From assembly GCF_001949145.1 (NCBI RefSeq), contig NW_019091620.1:1-15331 (forward strand): a stretch of 15,331 nucleotides of DNA. Reading direction: 5' to 3'. The position numbers and the translations under genes were made by a program. The notes beneath the pieces were generated by a model. The model was not told the origin of the DNA, did not search any database, and was given only the letters and a program-made list of their open reading frames with translations. Position 1 is the first letter of the stretch, and each line of letters opens with the position of its first letter. Positions 1 through 8,378 of this stretch are shown here, piece by piece. Origin of the DNA: Acanthaster planci (Eukaryota; Echinodermata; Asteroidea; Valvatida; Acanthasteridae).

Positions 1-78
1 ATGTGGGGATGGGGCAAAGTGAGGATGGGGTGATGTGGGGATGGGGCAAAGTGAGGATGGGGTGATGTGGGGATGGGG
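1..78. repeat. 32-bp G-rich tandem repeat, about 2.4 copies
   Basis: A 32-bp unit beginning ATGTGGGGATGGGGCAAAG starts at 1, 33 and 65. The third copy breaks off at 78. The array begins at the window edge, so it may be longer. The + strand carries runs of four G separated by short loops, which could form a G-quadruplex. It lies in the intron upstream of the first visible EMC4 exon. Confidence 0.9.
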
Positions 79-394
79 ATTTACATTTTCCCCAAATACA
101 GCCTTCCAAAAGGGTCCTATTTTGTTTAAATGAATTTTGAAGAATTTCCTGTGCCTTGAAACTTTATTGTACAGTGATCATTATTTTTAAGTATACATGT
201 AAGTGTTGAAATTCCTCAGGAAGTCTGAATTTCAGGTTGCATGTACATTGTACGTGCATCTCACCCATGCATTTGATGAGAATTGCATTACAGGACCTGT
301 CGTGTATAGGTGAACCCTGTCCAGAAGGCTTGTAGTCGGTTATTATTCCCAAGGAGCTGGGAATGGGCTCTAACATTGCATTCTTGTTTTCCAG

Positions 395-512
395 AATCAA
401 AATGGACAGGCAGTGTCAGGCCATTCCAGATTTACCTGCTCCAGTCGGTTACTCAGAGAGGGCACTGGCTGATGTTACAGTGCATGACACAGAATCTAAC
501 TTAGCTGTCAAG
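395..512 (+). CDS. EMC4: EMC4 exon 2 (first visible coding exon)
   Basis: The acceptor is ttcttgttttccag (AG at 393-394) and the donor is AAG|gtagaa (GT at 513-514). The first base completes a codon from the missing upstream exon, followed by I-K-M-D-R. The peptide contains [20 protein letters not shown], matching the PVGYLDK...VQETD part of vertebrate EMC4. This is the cytosolic N-terminal part before the membrane segments. The exon ends in phase 0. Confidence 0.92.
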
Positions 513-2745
513 GTAGAACAAAATAGCTGTTTTTCATGTTACAACGATGCATACTCTAGATTATCATGTGGATTTTTCAACTTTGATTTGAGCCATGAAG
601 CTTGAAAGTGCACACACATGTTCCTGACTTGTCATTGCCTCTTTATCTGTAGTTCAAATAGGTCAAAATGTCATCCAAGATCTTCAGTGCACATGTACAT
701 GTACAATACTTGTATATCCTGCAAACTAGATTTGTGTGTTTTATTTTGATTTTCATGTCAAGTAATTACTGTACATTATGTGCAATGGCAAATGTCAGGA
801 ACACTCACGACTGTATGTAAAGGTACAGCCGACTCTCATTTGTAGGAACTCGATTAAAGGTCGAATTCTGGAGAGAAAAAACATACAGATTTCCATGAAG
901 AAATATTCACTTAAAACGAACACTGACAATACGAAATATCAATTAATGTAAATGTTTTTATTGACTTGGATAAAATAAACATTTTGGCAAAGCCCTGTGG
1001 GCTTGGTAGTAATGACGCTTGATATGCCTCTCTGTCATTTCTTCCCTGCAGAAATATTGGGATGTTGCTCTTGGTCCCTTGAAGCAGCTGCCCATGAACC
1101 TGTTCATCATGTATATGTCTGGTAACTCCATCTCCATATTCCCTATAATGATGGTGGGAATGATGGTCTGGAGACCCGTACAGGCCCTCATTGGAATTAA
1201 AACAAGTAAGTGGATAGAATTGTAGTGTTCAGGGGTGAGATTTCTCAGCTTTGCAGCTGATTTCAGCTTTTTTTGTTTTGGATTTCAGCTTTTTTTCCTC
1301 ACTGGCTGTGTACAGAAGTATAGGAGATTTTCACAGTTCAGCTTCTTGATGCCGTTTTTTCAGCTGTTTTCAGCTATTTTTATCATTGGTCAATCTCATC
1401 CCTGAGTATTGGAAAGGCGATTGCTTAGTATTGCTTAGACATTCACATTAATGACAATGGTGCTGGTATCTGTGAGCAAGGCACCTACCTTTGTGGTACC
1501 TGTGAGCAAGGCACCTACCTTTGTGGTACCTGTGAGCAAGGCACCTACCTTTGTGGTACCTGTGAGCAAGGCACCTACCTTTGTGGTACCTGTGAGCAAG
1601 GCACCTACCTTTGTGGTATCTGTGACCAAGGCACCTACCTTCGTGTGGCACTAGTTACTTCAGTGTAGGGCTACCGGTACATACAAGTATTGTGGGTGTT
1701 GAATTATGACTGCTCATTTACATGTGGTTGAATCTTTTGACACGGCTTACTGCTGTATCAATAACCCAGTTAGGTGTAATAAATTGTTGTTTCCTTAACC
1801 ATCGTCAGAGTTAAAATACTAAGCGTTTATTTTTGGTGGCATGTGCTTTAGGTAGAAACTGTTCTGAACTGAATACAAATCTACGCTCTGTGCAGTTCTT
1901 ACATCCAGCACAATCTAGCACACAAGCATTGTCAGAAAGAATTGGAAGTAGAGGAATGACTGAATGAAGTTAATTGTAGTAAAGGCTTGGATCTTATGGC
2001 ACCTTAGGAATGTTTATGGTAGTTCTTGGAATTACATGTTTAACATGCACTAGAACATGTACGTGCTTGCTGTGGATGTGCCATAAAATGCATTTTCATT
2101 AGAGATCTACATAAATGTATTAGTGGATTCATTCCACCAGTGTATTTGAGGAATACAGCAGAGAGGTGTGCAGAAACAAACTATAAATCTAATTGTGTGC
2201 TTTCAATTTCATTGCAGCTTTCAAGATGCTAGATCCCAGCCCACAGGCTCTGATTCAAAAGATGGTTTACTTTGTCTCCAACCTACTTGGCATTGCATTA
2301 GCATTGTACAAGTGTTCCTCAATGGGTTTACTACCAACGCATTCATCAGATTGGCTGTCATTCCTTGAACCACAAGAGGTGAGATGAACAGCTATTAAGA
2401 ATGACCAGTTTAGCAGTGGTTCCTTCTGTGTTTTGCCTGACACCCTTAAACATTCTGGCTCCTCGGTAGTTATTCTACACATCTTGCCTGAATTGTTGTG
2501 GTTGCCTGCGACATTTCAGACTGGTTTTTCCTTTTTCATCTTATGTCGGATTTTGTTACTTATCACAGGGAACAAATTCACCCATGAAGGCTGTGTTTGT
2601 TTTATAAATATGCCCATTTGGTGGTATGAAAGACTTGCTTCTGAGATTCCGATGTCAATAAATGTACTCATACTTATTTAAAGTCTCAAATCATTTGTTT
2701 ATTTTACAGAGAATGGAGTATTCTGGAGGAGGCATCATTCTCTGA
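395..2745 (+). CDS. EMC4: EMC4, ER membrane protein complex subunit 4 (four 3' exons; 5' end outside window)
   Basis: EMC4 (formerly TMEM85; DUF1077 family) is a subunit of the EMC, which inserts tail-anchored and multi-pass proteins into the ER membrane. Joining 395-512, 1052-1205, 2218-2378 and 2710-2745 gives about 155 residues and a stop. They align from about residue 30 to the end of the roughly 183-residue vertebrate protein. Diagnostic stretches are [66 protein letters not shown] and the C-terminal RMEYSGGG. Hydrophobic segments lie in exon 3 (MNLFIMYM through MMVGMMVW) and exon 4 ([16 protein letters not shown]), as expected for a membrane subunit. Intron phases are 0, 1 and 0, and the frame stays open across all joins. 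The first coding exon, with the basic N-terminus, is not in the window. The ATG at 402-404 is internal, because the acceptor AG lies just before it and the homology runs through the exon start. No lesion is seen. Confidence 0.96.
513..1051 (+). other. EMC4 intron, no gene
   Basis: AT-rich intron with no coding potential that I recognise. ACATGTACATGTAC lies at 691-704. A stretch at about 826-880 (CAGCCGACTCTCATTTGTAG, then AACTCGATT and GAATTCTGG) faintly resembles one end of a pogo/Tigger-type element, but I found no partner end. Confidence 0.8.
1052..1205 (+). CDS. EMC4: EMC4 exon 3
   Basis: The acceptor is cttccctgcag (AG at 1050-1051) and the donor is ACAA|gtaagt (GT at 1206-1207). It begins in phase 0 with [16 protein letters not shown] and leaves one base (A) that is completed by CT of the next exon to make Thr. 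It encodes the most conserved block of the family and the first hydrophobic segments. Confidence 0.96.
1229..1405. mobile_element. putative 177-bp non-autonomous element with inverted ends
   Basis: TCAGGGGTGAGATT at 1229-1242 and AATCTCATCCCTGA at 1392-1405 are inverted copies, identical at 13 of 14 positions. The interior repeats CAGCT and TTTCAGCTTTTT several times and has no open frame. No clear target-site duplication is visible, so the superfamily is unknown. It lies in the EMC4 intron between 1206 and 2217. Confidence 0.5.
1467..1650. repeat. 30-bp minisatellite, six copies
   Basis: The unit TGTGAGCAAGGCACCTACCT followed by TTGTGGTACC starts at 1471, 1501, 1531, 1561, 1591 and 1621. 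The four middle copies (1501-1620) are essentially identical; the last is diverged (TGTGACC, TTCGTG). The period is a multiple of three, so several frames on both strands stay open here, but this is intron. Each unit can form a small hairpin (AAGG/CCTT) and has a KpnI-type GGTACC junction. The rest of the intron (1651-2217) shows nothing recognisable. Confidence 0.95.
2218..2378 (+). CDS. EMC4: EMC4 exon 4
   Basis: The acceptor is caatttcattgcag (AG at 2216-2217) and the donor is GAG|gtgaga (GT at 2379-2380). CT completes the split Thr codon, followed by [18 protein letters not shown], a hydrophobic segment, and then the highly conserved [16 protein letters not shown]. The exon ends in phase 0. 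Confidence 0.96.
2379..2709 (+). other. EMC4 last intron
   Basis: 331-bp intron. It is open in one frame for about 80 codons, but that peptide resembles nothing I know and the splice sites exclude it. AATAAA at 2657-2662 lies inside the intron just upstream of the last exon. Confidence 0.85.
2710..2745 (+). CDS. EMC4: EMC4 exon 5, C-terminus and stop
   Basis: The acceptor is ttattttacag (AG at 2708-2709). Eleven codons, [11 protein letters not shown], and TGA at 2743-2745. This matches the conserved C-terminal RMEFSGGG tail of EMC4. The exon is short enough to be missed by an ORF-based gene finder. Confidence 0.95.
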   Translation, partial: RMEYSGGGIIL

Positions 2746-2930
2746 GAGATAGTAGGCATCCATGCTTCAAGGAGAGTATTACTATATTTAACAAGTGATG
2801 TGTCTTTTTCTATGATAAGTACAAAAAATATATGTAATGTTCACCTAGCACTTCATAAAGAGCATTCCTCAATGGAAGTTTGTGTACCGAAACAGTGTCG
2901 AGATTTAATAAATTGTACATGTACATGCAG
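2746..2930 (+). other. EMC4: putative EMC4 3' UTR with AATAAA
   Basis: The first AATAAA after the stop is at 2907-2912, followed by a GT-containing stretch (ttgtacatgtac). If it is used, the 3' UTR is about 185 nt. Later AATAAA hexamers exist (for example about 4242 and 4617), so the 3' end is uncertain. Confidence 0.4.
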
Positions 2931-4321
2931 ATGTTTCAGTATGGATATACCTCAGTCTGTGGCTTCTGTATCAATAGTTACCAATAGTTTTCATGCTCCC
3001 AGCACATATTGTGACACTACATTAAGTCATCAAGCACTTTTGGTCCTGTATTCTCTGCATGTACATGTATGGTATATGCTCTGTTCACAGATATTTGCAT
3101 CTTATGCAGAGCTTTTGTGTGTTCTTTATGTGCTAATTTCTTTGGCTGTTTCATTCAAACGCGTTTCCAAAATTAATTACTATAAGATGTAGTTCCTTTT
3201 CTCTCATAGTTTTGGTTGATCCCCGTTATAGTGTTTCTTCTGATCCACTGAAGTTTGCTTTTATGAAATATGGTACATTAGATGTTGAAAATGCACTTAT
3301 GAATTTTTTTGTCTTTTATTTGATCAGGTAGACCAGCAATCTTGTAACATGTCAAAAATATTGTGCACACAACTTCTGCATTGTGGAAGTCTGAAATCTC
3401 TATTAAAAAAATCCATGTGTGGCCTTGCCATCTTTCAATTTGCTTAGATGTTTGCGTAGGAGTGTGCTTAGATGTACTTGGAAACTATGCCCAGTGTTGG
3501 CACAAACACAAGCTCATTTGATATCATTCAGTGTATTTCATCCACTTGAAGGCTGTGTTTGAAAATGGATGACAGGTGACTTCCAGGTTAGGTAACAGCA
3601 CTAAGTGAATGAAATCTCTGTGAAGCAACCTACATGTGTAGGTTATGTACTGTTCCATGCACGTTGTAGGTTGATTTACCCGGGCTGATTTACCTGACCA
3701 GATTATCTCTCAGAAATCCAGCAAGTCCAAAAGATGCACTGACAGCCAGATACATTTATAACTACGGGTTAAGGTTTGATGAATGATGTGAACATGATTT
3801 ATAGAGATTTTTCATGTGACTTAACATGACTGGCAAAGGCATTTCGGGACGTGTACCATGTCCGTGGAGGCTCATGCATTTTCGAATCTGTGTATTTCTA
3901 TTGGCAATTTCATTTACGCCAGAATGCTGAGAGACTTGATACGTGTACACGTTTCCACATACATCTGGGTACATTAAATGCAGACCGTCAAAAATTGCGA
4001 CTGATAATCCTCTGTAGTGTTCCTTCACCATTACATTATTAGCAACAGAAATCAATTTTATCCAATTGACGAACCCTTAACCATCATTCATAAATACCTC
4101 AGACAGTCTCCCTATTCAGCAACGAGCAACTTGACCGTGTATTAAATTTGATAATACCTGCTGAGAAGTGATAATGGCCGCTACGTAAATCACGCGCTGG
4201 CGCCGTGCCTGGACACGAGACAGTTTAAGGAAAATGAAAGTAAAATGCTACAATAAAATCGTTGGAAATCCTTCATGTATTGAGCTCTTATGACTCTCTG
4301 AGTAAAAAGCTATTTATGAAT
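2931..4321. other. intergenic, nothing recognised
   Basis: AT-rich sequence without a recognisable exon, RNA gene or repeat array. CATGTACATGTA recurs at about 3058. An open stretch at 2800-3192 yields a low-complexity, Cys/Leu-rich peptide with no family resemblance and overlaps the likely EMC4 3' UTR. Confidence 0.7.
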
Positions 4322-4389
4322 GGGAATAATTATGTGCCTGGCCGGTCTTAAACACACGTTTAAGATCGGTCAAGCACATATTCATTCCC
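4322..4389 (+). repeat. 68-nt inverted repeat, near-perfect hairpin
   Basis: Arms 4322-4353 and 4358-4389 (32 nt each) flank the loop ACAC at 4354-4357. The inner part pairs GGTCTTAAAC with GTTTAAGATC. As DNA the arms match at 27 of 32 positions. As + strand RNA two of the five differences become G-U wobbles, leaving 3 mismatches. It could be a fold-back element remnant or a transcribed hairpin; the sequence alone does not decide. Confidence 0.85.
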
Positions 4390-4874
4390 TGATGATATCA
4401 TTATCAAAGTAAAAGAAGTCTGATTATAAACATTGCCTATGTTGATCGCTTGCAATTATTAGTTGGTTAAAATAAATACTTCCAGTTTAATAGAAGAAAA
4501 GTCAGGAAGACTGAATGAACAACTACATGCATTGTAAATTTTAAAGGGGAGGGATCAGACACCTGGGACTTCCAGCCTAATATCTGTACAATACATGTAT
4601 TAAATTGGTGTCGTAGTAAATAAATACGTGTACATGTATTGGTTATTCGTAACTACATTGCCCGTTTTCCACATGAGTGGTTTTTTTGTGTTTATGTAGT
4701 GTATGTCAGGTACATTTAACTTTAGGCTATGGTGCCTTCCATAAGCCGAAAATTCACGAGAAAGGTACAGTCCATCATTTTGCACTTAAAAAGTAACTGA
4801 CGAAATTATTGTTGAAACGCATACTTCGTTTAACTATGGTTATAGCGGTAAACTCCTTGTTAGTTAAAAACAAA
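4390..4874. other. intergenic, nothing recognised
   Basis: AT-rich, no gene seen. Two palindromic TACATGTA motifs occur at about 4593 and 4630. Confidence 0.7.
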
Positions 4875-5090
4875 CAGTTGCCAAGACGTCTCAAAACGTT
4901 CGTTGGGTTCGTCAGATGTTCTCGAAGTCCGAAAAGAGGTGCGCGGGAATTTTGAACGTTTAAAATTTCCGGCGATTGTCGCCATTCCGGCTTTCCCGCT
5001 AGATCGTCTCAAAATAGTCTCAAAGTCTTCACAAATTTCGAGCGACGAGCGCCAAACTGTCTCAAGGACGTCGCCAACTTTTGCCAACTG
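4875..5090. mobile_element. putative 216-bp inverted-repeat (MITE-like) element
   Basis: The left end reads CAGTTGCCAAGACGTC. The right end, read on the minus strand, gives CAGTTGGCAAAAGTTGGCGACGTC with gaps, and the similarity continues inward (GTTCG.../TCGTC, CTCGAAG/CTCGAAA). The interior repeats GTCTCAAA. The flanks AAAAACAAA (4866-4874) and AAAAAGAAA (5091-5099) match at 8 of 9 positions and could be a 9-bp target duplication of the Mutator kind, but they are A-rich and so weak evidence. There is no transposase frame. Confidence 0.5.
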
Positions 5091-5278
5091 AAAAAGAAAA
5101 TCATGGCTTGAACCCTGGGCTGGCCCTGGGAGGTCCTAGGGTGGTCAGGGAAACCCATCAGGCCTGGAGTCGGGGCTGGTCTTGAAGATCCATCCGGTGG
5201 TCCTGCGCCGCCATCTTCTGATGCTGACCTCAGTTTTGCCGGGGGCTAGGCCTATACTAGCTGGTAGGTGGCAACGAA
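5091..5278. promoter_or_regulatory. GC-rich stretch with YY1-like motif
   Basis: GCCGCCATCTT at 5207-5217 matches the core of the YY1 element, which in animals often sits just after the start site of TATA-less promoters. On the minus strand it reads AAGATGGCGGC and starts a 17-codon frame (MAAQDHRM...). The surrounding 5100-5260 is much more GC-rich than its neighbours and repeats CTGG/GGTCCT words. It could be a promoter, possibly of the upstream part of RPP40 or of a minus-strand transcript, but no exon was tied to it. Confidence 0.25.
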
Positions 5279-5530
5279 ATGTGACACGATGATTGCTTGG
5301 GCAAATGTTTCCATTGTCGCATTTCCATCACGTGCATGAGTTCGCCGAAGGCGCACCTCCCTCTCCCAACCGTCGCGCGAACGTTGTGGGAAGGTCGGAC
5401 GAATGTCTTGCGACCTTCGCCAATTTGGCAACACAGAATTGACCAGAAGGTGACCAAAATCGCCATGAATTTCGTGTGATCTTCGGAATACATTTGCACG
5501 AACGTTTCAAAACAGTCGCACACTATTTCC
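5279..5530. repeat. degenerate inverted repeat, CpG-rich
   Basis: GGGCAAATGTTTCCATTGTCG at the left is mirrored on the minus strand by GTGCAAATGTATTCCGAAGATC from the right, and GAACGTTTCAAAAC at the right resembles the inverted left end of the 4875-5090 element. This suggests a second, older relative of that element. Similarity is modest and the boundaries are uncertain. Overlapping open frames on both strands here look like chance products of CpG-rich sequence. Confidence 0.25.
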
Positions 5531-5547
5531 GAGCATGTTCAGCAAGT

Positions 5548-5557
5548 GGGGGGGGGG
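5548..5557. repeat. homopolymer, 10 G
   Basis: Ten consecutive G on the + strand. Confidence 0.95.
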
Positions 5558-5660
5558 TGAAATAAAGCAGGAATGGTAAAATGCCCGCGAGCGCGTAGCG
5601 CCAATATAATACCTTATTTTGGATTCCAGGCGCTTTGTGGTGCAGTTGCAGGCAGTGTGA

Positions 5661-5728
5661 CCTCTTTTTTCCCTTTTTTTCCTTTCTTTTTCTTCTTTTG
5701 GTAAAGGGGGGAGGCGTGTGCCTCCCCC
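5661..5728. repeat. 39-nt pure pyrimidine tract followed by G/C hairpin
   Basis: 5661-5699 contains only C and T (T-rich). After GGTAAA follows a perfect hairpin: GGGGGAGGC (5707-5715), loop GTGT (5716-5719), GCCTCCCCC (5720-5728). The composition is unlike the surroundings and resembles the tail of a dispersed repeat, though I cannot name the family. From 5729 to 6256 I see no gene or clear repeat. Confidence 0.85.
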
Positions 5729-6256
5729 ACCCCCACTCTCTGGATCGGCGGCTGATCTACGCGGTCATGTGTGTCACATTTCCCGCTGGATCCTTGTTGA
5801 TACTGCATGAGCGTGACTAATATGAACGCTTGAAGACATCGAAGCTGTCTCGGACGCGGCATAGCTGAAGAAATCTTTCTGACGAAATGAAAGGCAGACG
5901 GGTCCATGGTGGCTGTTGAGAATTTTCTAGACGTACAGAATCCGACTGTGGCCTATATGGACAGGATCAAAGACATCGGGACAGTGGTGGTATTTCACAA
6001 CACCAACGGGGTCCATTCCACTGAATGACAAGATTTCCACGCGCGAGCTCATTAATATTAATTTTGTGATGCCACAGGTCAGTAAGAGGTGGAATAATCG
6101 GGACCAGTCAAAGACTACTTCCATAAATCACAAACTTGGGACTTGTGGCTTCCAACTCAGGATATTTGGTTCACAAAATTAAAAAAAAACTACAACCTGT
6201 GAAAATTTGCATAGAGCCCCGCGGCTATCAGAGCTGAGCGCATGATTTCATTTCTA

Positions 6257-6317
6257 TTTTATGGGTGTTTTCCGGGAAGAGCGAATAAAAAACCCCGCAT
6301 AGCAAACACCTATAAAA
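6257..6317. repeat. 61-bp inverted repeat
   Basis: TTTTATGGGTGTTT (6257-6270) pairs with AAACACCTATAAAA (6304-6317) with one G-U. CCGGG and CCCCG lie inside and may extend the stem. Confidence 0.6.
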
Positions 6318-6450
6318 TTGACAGAAAATGAACTTCTGGTATACGAAGCAGGGTTAGTGTAAACTTAAAAATTCGAACCCGTTTTTAGATCTAATGCAAT
6401 AGGGCATATTTTACAATATTTAATGCATTTCCCACACTGACTAAACATTT

Positions 6451-6769
6451 ACAGACCCAACATATTTTCGAATAAATTTTTCGGTTCATGACTTGGCGCG
6501 AAAACGAGTTCGAACGCAAATTGTTGCGTCAGATCAATTATTGTTCGAGCTGCGATTTCGTAAAAGCTGAACACATTTCAATTCTAGCGAAATTTCGCTG
6601 CAAATTTTTGTGAGGTCAAATTGGCTTCGCCTTCGCAATCGCTCATGGTATGAACCGGTCTTTAACATGTTTCAGAAATTCGAATGAAATTTTACAGACC
6701 CAGCATGTTTTCGAGATTCGAATAAATTCTTACCAACCCGACAGGTTTTTGAAATGCGAATGAAATTTC
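6451..6769. repeat. degenerate direct repeats of about 32-39 bp
   Basis: Units at 6451-6480, 6662-6693, 6694-6730 and 6731-6769 share the core ACCCAACATGTTTTCGAA...TTCGAATAAATTTT with substitutions. The last three are adjacent, forming a decayed tandem array; the first is isolated by about 180 bp. The region is otherwise AT-rich with no coding signal. Confidence 0.65.
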
Positions 6770-6810
6770 CCTACATGCATTTCATCCGAAATTGCATTTC
6801 ACACAAATTT

Positions 6811-6864
6811 AGAAAGCATCGGAATTGAGAAAGCGTCCGAATATTTAGAAAGCATCTGATCTTG
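6811..6864. repeat. three tandem 17-19-bp units
   Basis: AGAAAGCATCGGAATTG (6811-6827), AGAAAGCGTCCGAATATTT (6828-6846) and AGAAAGCATCTGATCTTG (6847-6864) are adjacent copies. Confidence 0.75.
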
Positions 6865-8295
6865 TTGACCCTGTTCGGCCCGACTCGATGAAACCCGAAG
6901 GTCCAAACTGGTTTTTGGCTGTGTTAGGCATGCGTATCTCAAACTCTAACCTGGTTCCCGCTATACATAAGCCATTGCTCGGTTCCCTAGGGATGCACCC
7001 CGTATTTTCATAGACAACAGTGATAAATCCCCAAATTCTTTTACAAAATACAACTCTGACAGGTGTTCAGGCTGCACAGAAAAATGATGTTCGAGATGTC
7101 CTCTTTCATGGCATTTTCCTTTCAATTTTTGGTGGGTTGACCAATGAATTTTGACAAATTCTCACCCAAAACAGACCGCCCATAAAATGAAGGAAATTTT
7201 CCTGCTCGGAAAAAGTAGCTATTGAAAAGCATGCCTCTGCAAAATGGCTATAAAACAGTGCCACTTTCGGACTCGAATGCATCCAAATCGCCCAGAATTA
7301 GAAGACGTAATTCCCGGAGGCTAGAGGTTCAGTGCAATATCTCTTCAATTCCCCAATTTCATGGCTCAAACAACCCTCTAAAATAAAAAAAAAGAATGTT
7401 GAGAGGGTATAACTTCTATTAATGAGTTTGGCGAATGGCTTTTTAAGCCTATACTTAGGGGGGTGCACCCCTAAGCCCCAACCTCGAAGTACTCAAGCGA
7501 CGACAGAGCAGTGAGTTGCCATGCCGGGGCCGCTGTTAGTCAACACGTGGATAAATGGACAAGAGGCGGCGTACAGCATTCATACTTGATGGGTGCAGTC
7601 CACTATTTACTAGCCCATGAGCATGAAAAAAGGGTTGTTTGGCCCCCAGAATTGTGAAGTTGTGCAAATCATTGGTTTCCATCTGAGAGCAGAATAGATA
7701 AAAAATGGTCGTAAGCGCCCCAAAAAGTAAAGGGTTGCTACTTGAAAAATGGCTGCCCACAGACATCGGAAAAATCACTTTTCGGGGGAAGCTTTGCTGC
7801 TCACGGTATCGTTGCTGTGTGGAAGCAAATAAAAGTATCAGTCTGTCTGCTTTCTTATCGAGAACAAGAGAGGAACTCCGTGCCCCTATTTTAATTTTGA
7901 AATGTATCTATACACAAGCCACACCTAATCTGCTTTCACTCAAGGTGCCACTCAGAAATTTCACCCCAAGGTTAGGCCCAGGGGTTGCAGGAGGCAGCCG
8001 TGGAGAATTTTATATTATTTTTCCAGTCAATGTTTTAGTTTTAATTCTACTTTTTGCACTGTCCAGGGGAACCTCTACTAGAAATCTTCTTAAGCAACCA
8101 TCTTCCCTCATTTCTTGCGAATTTGGACAGAATGCCCGAAACCTGCAGTATCTTTTCTCTCGTCGCCCAGCATCCCCTGTTCGGGCGCTGGGTGACAAAC
8201 GAACAATGTCTCCAGCAATATGGAAGGGCTGTGTAGCACCGTGATCAGAATACTGACAAGAATATAATATAAAATCAGTGTTCTGGAAAATGTGA
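6865..8295. other. no recognisable gene; small palindromes
   Basis: No homology recognised. A palindrome centred on GGGTGCACCC (7461-7470) is flanked by CTTAG and CTAAG. A hairpin CCCAGC (8166-8171) / GCTGGG (8187-8192) has an inner CCC/GGG stem. A 179-codon frame at 7705-8244 gives a peptide with no recognised domain and reads as chance. Part of this stretch, read on the minus strand downstream of the ribozyme-like fold, may be the rest of a Penelope-type element. Confidence 0.6.
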
Positions 8296-8335
8296 TTGCC
8301 GAGCTTTCGGTAACTGAGTACCTTCTTCAGGGCAA
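8296..8335 (-). ncRNA. minimal hammerhead-ribozyme-like fold, Penelope-element type
   Basis: Read on the minus strand every base can be placed: stem I 5' strand TTGCC (8335-8331), core CTGAAGA (8330-8324, fitting the CUGANGA consensus), an extra A (8323), stem II GGT (8322-8320) with loop ACTCAGTT and ACC (8311-8309), core GAAA (8308-8305), GC, then T and C as the U16.1-H17 pair of positions, and stem I 3' strand GGCAA (8300-8296). The predicted cleavage site would lie between minus-strand C (8301) and G (8300). Stem III would be a single A-U pair. Hammerheads with very short stem III are known from Penelope-like retroelements. No reverse transcriptase or GIY-YIG frame is seen beside it, so this would be a terminal remnant. 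Confidence 0.5.
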
Positions 8336-8350
8336 GCAGATTCAGTTCTG

Positions 8351-8378
8351 AATGAACGCGGAAAAATCCACGTTCATT
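8351..8378. repeat. 28-nt hairpin beside the ribozyme-like fold
   Basis: AATGAACGCGGA (8351-8362), loop AAAA, TCCACGTTCATT (8367-8378): 11 of 12 pairs. It lies 15 bp from the hammerhead-like fold, on its 5' side when read on the minus strand, and is probably part of the same element. Confidence 0.8.

Noticed and set aside
402-404. EMC4 translation start at this ATG
   Set aside because: It is seven bases after a clear acceptor, and the family has a further N-terminal part encoded by an upstream exon; the homology continues through the exon start.
826-880. pogo/Tigger-type terminal repeat
   Set aside because: The resemblance is faint and no second end or TA duplication was found, so it is not listed as an element.
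1467-1650. CRISPR-like array of 30-bp units
   Set aside because: The units abut with no spacers, and the context is an animal intron.
1435-1654. Repetitive 10-residue peptide ([10 protein letters not shown] and others) in both strands
   Set aside because: Translation of a 30-bp minisatellite whose period is a multiple of three, located within an EMC4 intron.
5221-5263. Possible RPP40 first exon (MLTSVLPG..., followed by GGTAGG donor)
   Set aside because: The peptide lacks resemblance to the RPP40 N-terminus, and its phase (1) does not fit the phase 0 start of the exon at 11362.
7705-8244. 179-codon open frame on the + strand, the longest in the window
   Set aside because: The peptide has no recognisable domain, no repeat or signal pattern and no splice-compatible neighbours. 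A competing minus-strand frame overlaps it, and the area looks like decayed repeat.
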